Source: Baffinella frigidus (taxonomy: Eukaryota > Cryptophyceae > Cryptomonadales > Baffinellaceae). Taken from it: a DNA stretch of 10,651 nucleotides. The translations under genes and the position numbers were made by a program. The stretch spans positions 371,381 to 382,031 of the forward strand of contig MU646399.1 of the NCBI GenBank assembly GCA_026770585.1, in the 5' to 3' direction. The stretch's first letter is position 1. Each line of letters opens with the position of its first letter. The notes under the pieces were generated by a model, which ran no database searches, had not been told where the DNA came from, and saw only the letters and a program-made list of their open reading frames with translations. Below are positions 9,317 through 10,651 of the stretch, piece after piece.

Positions 9317-9989
9317 CTCTCTCGGTATTGGGTATCGGGTCCTCACCGAGCACAACCCCAGGTATCCCTTAAGTGGTCAGTAGGCGCATACGCCCTACAG
9401 TAGGGCCCTAGGACCTGCCTAGGACCTCTTTGCCGTCAAATTTGACCGCCTCGCCACTCCTGAACCCGGAACCCAGAACCCTGAAAATCCCTAAACCCTA
9501 AACCCAACCTTAAACCCTAAACCATAAACCATAAACCATAAACCATAAACCATAAACCATAAACCATAAACCATAAACCCTAAACCCTAAATCAGGTCTG
9601 CGCACCCGACACCCTAATCCCTGCACCTTGAACCCTGAACCCTGAACCCTCAATACAGCGCACCCTGAACCGTGAACCCCTGAACCCTAAATACTAAACA
9701 CTAAACCCTGAACCCCCAAACCCTAAACCCTAAACCCTAAACCCTAAACCCTAAACCCTAAACCCTAAATCCTAAACCTTAAACCCTAAACCCTAAACCA
9801 GGTCTGCGCACCCGAACCCCTAGTCCCAGCACCCTGAACCGTAAACACTGAATACAAATCCCCAAAACCCCAAAACCCCAAAATCTTGACCCTAAACCCG
9901 AACCCAGATGGTACTTTTTCTTCCTGCTGCACATCAAGACGTCTCTGAAATCGAAGCTGACCAACCCCGAGAACTACGTCCTCGAGAAG
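724..9989 (+). CDS. Ryanodine/IP3-receptor-like Ca2+ release channel, partial gene in micro-exons
   Basis: This is the gene-level entry for a spliced coding region; the exons are listed separately. Twelve blocks, each preceded by CAG and followed by GT (once GC), join with compatible phases and no internal stop into about 268 codons. The product carries the order of features of the RyR/IP3R superfamily: S3-like helix, S4-S5 linker with NAGK (RyR has NGK), S5, pore helix and filter, S6 ending AIINGIVIDAF (RyR: AIIQGLIIDAF), then the C-terminal CxxC...HxxxxH zinc finger with HVLTEHN (RyR: HTLEEHN, IP3R: HIKEEHN). Family members are tetrameric cation channels of the ER or related acidic stores that release Ca2+ to the cytosol. 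The large cytosolic N-terminus, S1-S2 and probably the last exon(s) are outside the window. Exon assignment is by eye, without transcripts; the family call is strong, individual borders less so. Confidence 0.88.
774..1435 (+). other. Intron between exons 1 and 2
   Basis: From 790 to 857 there are three loose copies of GTTTTACCTTGAGTCAA. Bases 858-1130 hold unassigned, less repetitive sequence with related ACTTGAG/CTTAAG motifs and a small hairpin (CTGCAC-CGA-GTGCAG, 897-911). From about 1265 it is CCCAAAA/CCCAAAC-type repeat. No second exon could be supported. Confidence 0.55.
1436..1503 (+). CDS. Exon 2: charged linker with a GC donor
   Basis: The exon follows AAACAG, enters in phase 0 and leaves in phase 2. 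It encodes a lysine/aspartate-rich stretch (VSEADKDKSKVDK) ending in DVWAS. The last two bases AG join the first G of exon 3 to make Arg, giving WASR-FMIL, reminiscent of the WCARNM motif at the start of the IP3R membrane domain or the QIWKFG stretch before RyR S3. The donor is AG|GCAAGC. A downstream partial copy (1930-1961) has AG|GTGTGC at the same place, which supports the border. Function inferred: cytosolic S2-S3 linker. Confidence 0.62.
1541..1724. mobile_element. Inverted-repeat (MITE-like) element
   Basis: Bases 1541-1566 (GAGCCATTCCGGTAGAACTT and on) are the reverse complement of 1699-1724 with two mismatches. Weaker pairing continues inward (GACTT..GAGATTTCAAG). No coding capacity and no clear target-site duplication was found, so it could also be a simple foldback. 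Confidence 0.6.
1930..1961 (+). pseudogene. Echo of exon 2, donor side
   Basis: GTCGATAAATCCTCTGACGT and on repeat the last 32 bases of exon 2, with two synonymous changes, a Trp to stop change (TGG to TAG) and AGC to AAC. It ends in a normal AG|GTGTGC donor and has no acceptor. Confidence 0.75.
2012..2064. repeat. Palindromic dispersed repeat, copy A
   Basis: The repeat AGTAGGCGCATACGCCCTAC, then CGTAGGGC and a doubled TAGGACCT, recurs at 9379-9431 almost unchanged. It contains the hairpins GGCG-CATA-CGCC and GCCCTAC/GTAGGGC. Confidence 0.85.
2335..2365 (+). pseudogene. Echo of exon 3, acceptor side
   Basis: After TTTGTTCGCAG the first 31 bases of exon 3 recur, encoding FMILQKRIFV. Three of four differences are synonymous. 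Homology ends before any donor. Confidence 0.8.
2539..2601 (+). CDS. Exon 3: pre-S3 segment FMILRKRIFVTSVIAS
   Basis: The exon starts after TTTGTTCGCAG and ends at TCGGTCTG|GTACTC, in phase 2 and out phase 2. The reading FMILRKRIFVTSVIAS followed by TPSVW is basic then hydrophobic and leads directly into S3. The frame is supported by an upstream copy at 2335-2365: of four differences, three are synonymous third positions (TTC/TTT, ATA/ATC, CTT/CTG) and one is Q/R. The donor is supported by a downstream echo (3167-3182) that also ends TCTG|GT. An in-phase earlier donor (TCG|GTCTGG) would not fit exon 4. Confidence 0.72.
2878..3160 (+). repeat. (CCCGAAA)n array with CCCTGAATCAGAAA interruptions
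   Basis: Heptamers CCCGAAA alternate with CCCTGAATCAGAAA or CCCTCAATCAGAAA about every 40-60 bases, a higher-order repeat. Both strands are open by virtue of the repeat alone (NPKPETRNPKP on +, GFRVSGFGF on -). Confidence 0.9.
3167..3182 (+). pseudogene. Short echo of exon 3, donor side
   Basis: CCACGCCGTGGGTCTG matches the last 16 bases of exon 3 with one mismatch and is followed by GTCAGC at the donor position. It is short, but it stands out within the CCCGAAA array. Confidence 0.55.
3366..3423 (+). CDS. Exon 4: transmembrane helix S3
   Basis: The exon follows AATTGCAG. Its first G completes a Trp codon from exon 3, and it ends TCG|GTGCGA in phase 0. It encodes YELGMLVSVIAACVIFEPS, a clear hydrophobic helix. 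By position it matches RyR S3 (the YLGWYMVMSLLG region) or IP3R S3 (the YHLLYLVICAMGLF region). The other two frames contain stops, so this reading is the only open one. Confidence 0.75.
3677..3717 (+). CDS. Candidate S4 exon (DLLAALRNVLLER), phase conflict
   Basis: The block lies after AAAACAG and before GTCGCG. Read in phase 1 it gives DLLAALRNVLLER, which resembles RyR S4 (LLDIAMGVKTLRTIL) and IP3R S4 (FDLVYREETLLNVI), and it leaves in phase 0 as exon at 4446 requires. Without it the assembled protein is about 13-14 residues short exactly where S4 belongs. The conflict is that the preceding exon leaves in phase 0, not phase 1, so direct joining breaks the frame. Two CAG/AAG|CTGG(T/C)CCG repeats just upstream (3611, 3632) may be echoes of its acceptor. 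Either an exon is missed, a border is wrong, or this is a coincidence. Confidence 0.33.
3715..3895 (+). repeat. Tandem duplication, ~88-base unit
   Basis: GGGTCGCGCACGGTACGAGA begins each unit (3715 and 3804), followed by AAAAGTTGAC.GATTTGTACC and GTCAACTTGAGAA.AGTCTG. The tail motif recurs at 7631-7650. Confidence 0.85.
3991..4010 (+). pseudogene. Short echo of exon 6, acceptor side
   Basis: TTAACAG is followed by GCCATCGACGTTATCAGCCT, 20 bases close to the start of the exon at 4446. It is then cut off where the MITE-like element begins. Confidence 0.7.
4013..4174. mobile_element. MITE-like element, CTAGCTCTG terminal repeats
   Basis: Bases 4035-4061 (CTAGCTCTGCCTGAGTTTTA and on) and 4132-4158 are inverted copies, 24 of 27 matching. 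Outside them A7 and T7 tracts also pair. It is about 160 bases and non-coding, with a relative at 10389-10532. It abuts the exon 6 echo. Confidence 0.7.
4250..4312 (+). pseudogene. Full-length echo of exon 6 without donor
   Basis: After GGGCAG all 63 bases of the exon at 4446 recur as AIDAIS-like AIEAISFNAGKLSQTSM. The 3' end is altered (LEIA for LGIA) and the base after it is CGAGAC, not GT, so it cannot be spliced as the real exon is. Confidence 0.82.
4446..4508 (+). CDS. Exon 6: S4-S5 linker and start of S5
   Basis: The exon follows GCGGGCAG, phase 0 in and out, donor GTGTGC. It encodes AIDAISFNAGKLSQTF followed by MLGIA. NAGKLSQ aligns with the NGKQL of the RyR S4-S5 linker and with NGRSI in IP3R. 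Ending at GCG|GTGTGC makes the S5 join to the next exon gapless against both families; reading further would add residues and then hit TAG. Two upstream copies (3991, 4250) and two downstream copies (4665, 4825) share parts of it. Confidence 0.85.
4665..4679 (+). pseudogene. Echo of exon 6, donor side (first)
   Basis: ATGCTTGGAATTGCG then GTATGC repeats the last 15 bases of exon 6, with two synonymous changes, and its donor. Confidence 0.7.
4825..4839 (+). pseudogene. Echo of exon 6, donor side (second)
   Basis: ATGCTCGGCATTGCG then GTGTGTG is an exact copy of the last 15 bases of exon 6, followed by a donor. Confidence 0.75.
5113..5163 (+). pseudogene. Echo of exon 7, acceptor side
   Basis: After TGAATCAG, 17 codons of exon 7 recur as AMYVWMLMGAWIFYEEH. 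Homology stops two codons before the exon's donor and no GT is present there. Confidence 0.82.
5307..5363 (+). CDS. Exon 7: second half of S5
   Basis: The exon starts after CCCTTGCAG, phase 0 in and out, donor GTTCAG. It encodes AMYGWMLMGAWVLYDEHKE: the membrane part of S5 followed by a short charged luminal piece. It aligns without gaps to the IP3R VYLFSIVGYLFFKDD and RyR VYLYTVVAFNFFRKF regions. The truncated upstream copy at 5113-5163 differs by conservative changes (V/G, I/V, F/L, E/D) and two synonymous ones, which fixes the frame. Confidence 0.85.
5364..5894 (+). other. Intron between exons 7 and 8
   Basis: It is almost wholly CCCTAAA-like repeat. A weak echo of the exon 7 donor edge (AGGAG|GTTTAGCCA, 5452-5465) and a short A/T-rich stretch near 5765 were seen. 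No exon for a luminal loop was found. Confidence 0.65.
5895..5977 (+). CDS. Exon 8: pore helix and selectivity filter
   Basis: The exon follows CCCTGACAG, phase 0 in, and ends CTAGT|GTAATT in phase 2. It encodes EYCVTMFQCFVSYFYEA and then LRGNGLKDVL. The spacing C-x6-C, the pore helix and the LR...G...DVL ending match IP3R (CETLLMCIV...LRSGGGVGDVL) and RyR (CDDMMTCYL...VRAGGGIGDEI). The filter is unusual: one residue shorter, with Asn and Lys where the families have Gly, while the Asp is kept. The donor two bases earlier (CTA|GTGTAA) would put a stop in the next exon, so phase 2 is chosen. Confidence 0.92.
6214..6430 (+). repeat. ~75-base tandem array carrying the exon 8 donor edge
   Basis: GGACGTGCTAGT, the last 12 bases of exon 8, followed by GTAATT or GTGTAG recurs at 6249, 6324 and 6399, exactly 75 bases apart. 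A diverged copy is at 6076. Between copies lie CCACACCCGCGTGACCCGAG subunits also present just after the real exon. Confidence 0.88.
6637..6725 (+). repeat. (CCCTAAA)n array
   Basis: A near-perfect run of CCCTAAA heptamers changes to CCCGAAA shortly before the acceptor of exon 9. Confidence 0.9.
6730..6775 (+). CDS. Exon 9: filter-to-S6 luminal segment
   Basis: This 46-base exon follows CCGAACAG; its first G completes a Val codon (GT|G) from exon 8. It reads PETFAHNIVDFTMEP and leaves in phase 0 at CCG|GTCAAA. In IP3R and RyR a similarly short acidic segment (KPSKEEPLF or DPAGDEYEL) links filter and S6. The other entry phase meets a TGA. No echo of this exon was seen. Confidence 0.75.
6864..7150 (+). 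repeat. TTAAGTCATCTCACGWCG minisatellite
   Basis: About ten copies of a 14-24-base unit (TTAAGTCATCTCACG followed by TCG or ACGCG) are spread over ~290 bases, with the exon 10 echo in the middle. Single copies occur at 7477 and 7496, and an inverted one near 8391. Confidence 0.88.
6978..7022 (+). pseudogene. Echo of exon 10, acceptor side
   Basis: After TCTGGCAG the first 15 codons of exon 10 recur as GNMLFRSIWDMTFLF. Of eight changed codons six are synonymous and two conservative (T/S, L/M). The copy then enters the minisatellite without a donor. Confidence 0.87.
7171..7249 (+). CDS. Exon 10: pore-lining helix S6
   Basis: The exon follows CCTAAACCAG and ends AACG|GTACCT (phase 0 in, phase 1 out). 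It encodes GNMLFRSIWDM then SFMFIFSYVLIAIING. This aligns without a gap to RyR TFFFFVIVILLAIIQG and to IP3R FFFMVIIIVLNLIFG. A truncated upstream copy at 6978-7022 and a 3' copy at 7887-7917 flank it. Confidence 0.93.
7345..7470. repeat. Perfect 18-base inverted repeat
   Basis: CCACGCCAGAGGGCTCGA at 7345-7362 is the exact reverse complement of 7453-7470. The right arm with flank (7436-7470) recurs directly at 8759-8793 with three mismatches in 35 bases, so the arm is a dispersed element end. Confidence 0.8.
7887..7917 (+). pseudogene. Echo of exon 10, 3' part
   Basis: CTCATCTTCTCCCATGTCCT and on match the exon 10 stretch coding FIFSYVLIAI with four mismatches in 31 bases. The donor itself is not preserved. 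Confidence 0.68.
8132..8196 (+). CDS. Exon 11: S6 gate end and cytosolic helix
   Basis: The exon follows CAAAACAG; its first two bases complete Gly with the G of exon 10. It encodes IVIDAFTGLRKDTEDAE then TELQ, and leaves in phase 0 at CAG|GTCACC. INGIVIDAF matches RyR IQGLIIDAFGELRD and IP3R IFGVIIDTFADLRSEK. The isoleucine that forms the gate in the animal channels and the following Asp are both present. A nearly full-length copy lies at 8408-8470, but it lacks an acceptor. Confidence 0.93.
8230..8400 (+). repeat. GATAGTGTGTTTACCACACCCGCG minisatellite, second array
   Basis: Four to five ~37-base units are homologous to the array at 6214-6430. The last unit even carries GGACGTGATAGTGTGTAGCG, a relic of the exon 8 donor edge in a different intron. 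Confidence 0.83.
8408..8470 (+). pseudogene. Echo of exon 11, donor side
   Basis: Nearly all of exon 11 recurs from ATCGTG to CTGCAG|GTCACA with five changes (T/M, two synonymous, T/A, E/G). The bases before it are TTATGA, not CAG, so the acceptor is lost while the donor is kept. Confidence 0.85.
8572..9148 (+). repeat. Six acceptor-bearing copies of the exon 12 start
   Basis: Copies of the exon 12 5' part (GCGCGGTGTTTCGTGTGCGA and on) start at 8572, 8638, 8704, 8816, 8912 and 9053, each right after CAG; the real exon follows at 9149. Steps are 66, 66, 112, 96, 141 and 96 bases. Most copies keep about 30 bases, coding ARCFVCDLAL or similar, and then run into a 15-base repeat ATACCCGAAACGCTC. 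The copy at 8912 keeps 42 bases. Two acceptor types alternate (TCCGTGCGCAG or TTGCGCAG, and CCGGRTCCAG). Confidence 0.92.
9149..9240 (+). CDS. Exon 12: C-terminal CxxC/HxxxxH zinc finger
   Basis: The exon follows GGATCCAG (phase 0) and ends CCCAAG|GTTATG (phase 2). It encodes ARCFVCDLARTKLDN, three glycines from a run of eight G, then FDQHVLTEHNP. The pattern matches the C-terminal zinc-binding domain of RyR (KCFICGIGSDYFD...HTLEEHN) and IP3R (TCFICGLERDKFDN...HIKEEHN), where two Cys and two His couple cytosolic regulation to S6. All four ligands are present. Six more copies of the 5' part, each with its own acceptor, lie upstream. The G run could cause sequencing or replication slippage. Confidence 0.93.
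9279..9323 (+). repeat. (TC)n microsatellite
   Basis: Seventeen TC units with one interruption and a further CT run. Confidence 0.97.
9339..9361 (+). pseudogene. Echo of exon 12, donor side
   Basis: GTCCTCACCGAGCACAACCC is an exact 20-base copy of the exon 12 3' part, then CAG|GTATCC at the donor position. It directly follows the TC microsatellite. Confidence 0.88.
9379..9431. repeat. Palindromic dispersed repeat, copy B
   Basis: Same sequence as 2012-2064 with few changes, followed by the perfect palindrome GTCAAATTTGAC. Related TAGGACCT and CCGTAGG pieces occur at 10579-10651. Confidence 0.85.
9521..9576 (+). repeat. (ACCATAA)8 array
   Basis: Eight perfect heptamers differ from the telomere-like unit by one base. 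The uniformity shows recent homogenisation of a variant unit. Confidence 0.95.
9721..9769 (+). repeat. Perfect (CCCTAAA)7 array
   Basis: Seven exact heptamers inside an intron, the purest telomere-type run in the window. Confidence 0.95.
9908..9989 (+). CDS. Exon 13: C-terminal domain after the zinc finger
   Basis: The exon follows GAACCCAG; its first A completes Arg with AG of exon 12. It encodes WYFFFLLHIKTSL ... NPENYVLEK, corresponding to IP3R MWHYLCFIVLVKVKD...GPESYVAEMI and RyR NYMFFLMYLINKD...GQESYVWKM. The proposed donor is AAG|GTGCTC (phase 0), after which telomere-like intron sequence begins. Alternatively the frame runs on through VLNPKP to TAA at 10008-10010, which would make this the last exon. 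That is less likely because both families continue with a conserved helix (for example ERNLDWFPR). Confidence 0.87.
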
Positions 9990-10019
9990 GTGCTCAACCC
10001 CAAACCCTAAACCCTACAA

Positions 10020-10229
10020 CCACTCGAGACTGGAAGTGGGACTATTCTTAAACAGGGATTCTTTTACAAGTGAAGGGGGGGGGAAAGGTTCAGTATTTTT
10101 TACACAAATAGGGGCGTTCGGTCACTTATCTCAAGGTATAGCTTGAGATACGTGACCAAACCTGCCCGTGACTGGTACTAAATTTAACAACCCCACATTT
10201 AAAATAGTCCCACTTCCAGCCTCGAGTGG
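10020..10229. mobile_element. MITE-like element with nested hairpin
   Basis: Terminal arms 10020-10048 (CCACTCGAGACTGGAAGTGG and on) and 10201-10229 are inverted copies with two mismatches in 29. Inside, GGTCACTTATCTCAAG (10120-10135) pairs with 10142-10157. It includes a run of nine or more G near 10076. No coding capacity. Confidence 0.8.
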
Positions 10230-10388
10230 AAGATTCCGCTGTTTTGATGGTTATGAGTCCTGACGCGAGAGTGCACACGCGACAATGCGCCCAAAAGAGC
10301 GGGGGCGTTTTCAGATATGATGGCCACCAAACAATTGAATCATTCCAACGCCTTTAAAGGTTTGAAGAAACTCGAAATGCCTCCCCAT

Positions 10389-10532
10389 CGTTTAGCGCTG
10401 TCTCAGTTAAATCGGGCTCATCATTTGATGAGCCCAGAAGTTGATTTCCCTGTTGTGTGGTAAAAATTTGTCACATTTTGGCGTGAAATCCGAGAAAATG
10501 ATGAGCCCAGTTGAACTGAGACAGAGCTAGAT
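10389..10532. mobile_element. MITE-like element related to 4013-4174
   Basis: The arms around 10397-10424 and 10495-10526 are inverted copies (CTGTCTCAGTT...GGGCTCATCATTT), and the right outer end reads CTAGCTCTG on the minus strand like the element at 4013. A perfect internal palindrome GGGCTCATCA-TT-TGATGAGCCC lies at 10414-10435. Confidence 0.75.
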
Positions 10533-10651
10533 CGTGGGCGTGGCACTTGTTAATAGGGTACCGGCCTGAAAATGGGGTAGTCAGGCCTACGGCATTGCCT
10601 AGGACCTCCTACCGTAGGCCCAGACTTTTTGGTCCTAGGATCCCTCGGCCT

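Larger units (their letters stand above)
9241..9907 (+). other. Intron between exons 12 and 13
   Basis: A TC microsatellite, the exon 12 3' echo, palindromic repeat copy B, an ACCATAA array, two copies of AGGTCTGCGCACCCGA (9595, 9800) and a perfect CCCTAAA array fill it. Confidence 0.75.
9990..10651 (+). other. Sequence after exon 13: elements, no exon seen
   Basis: Two CCCTAAA-like heptamers are followed by two inverted-repeat elements and palindromic pieces. No further conserved C-terminal exon was recognised, so the gene end probably lies beyond the window. Confidence 0.6.

Noticed and set aside
9595-9815. AGGTCTGCGCACCCGA at 9595 and 9800 as echoes of exon 13
   Set aside because: Sequence after CAG does not match exon 13 (ATGGTACTTTTTC), so they are a plain direct repeat.

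Overview
The window looks like nuclear DNA of a eukaryotic alga or related protist. Telomere-type heptamers (CCCTAAA and its CCCTGAA and CCCGAAA variants) fill the non-coding sequence, coding blocks are only 46-92 bases long, and each is bounded by CAG| at its start and GT (once GC) at its end. TTTAGGG-type telomere repeats are typical of the green lineage and some other algae. A prasinophyte-like green alga (Cymbomonas came to mind) is only a guess.

The one gene I can support lies on the + strand from about 724 to 9989. It is an internal-to-C-terminal part of a ryanodine/IP3-receptor-type intracellular Ca2+ release channel. I recovered twelve micro-exons (724-773, 1436-1503, 2539-2601, 3366-3423, 4446-4508, 5307-5363, 5895-5977, 6730-6775, 7171-7249, 8132-8196, 9149-9240, 9908-9989). 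Their splice phases join without a stop into about 268 codons. In order they cover a charged cytosolic linker, an S3-like helix, the S4-S5 linker and S5, a pore helix and altered selectivity filter, S6 ending in NGIVIDAF, and the C-terminal CxxC...HxxxxH zinc-finger domain with the following helix. A likely S4 exon (3677-3717) reads well but does not fit the splice phase. The 5' half of the gene and probably the extreme C-terminus lie outside the window.

The most unusual property is in the introns. Most exons are flanked by truncated 'echoes' of themselves with fixed polarity. Upstream echoes keep the acceptor plus the exon's 5' part, and downstream echoes keep the exon's 3' part plus the donor. 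The extremes are seven acceptor-bearing copies of the start of the zinc-finger exon (8572-9149) and a roughly 75-base donor-bearing tandem array after the pore exon. The pattern suggests introns growing by tandem duplication across exon/intron junctions, with the last acceptor and first donor staying functional.

The rest is telomere-like arrays, minisatellites, MITE-like inverted-repeat elements (4013-4174, 10020-10229, 10389-10532, possibly 1541-1724) and a palindromic dispersed repeat (2012-2064, 9379-9431). I found no rRNA, tRNA, CRISPR array or bacterial-type gene. Long open frames made of CCCGAAA-type repeats (GFGFRVSGF or NPKPETRNPKP proteins) are repeat artefacts.
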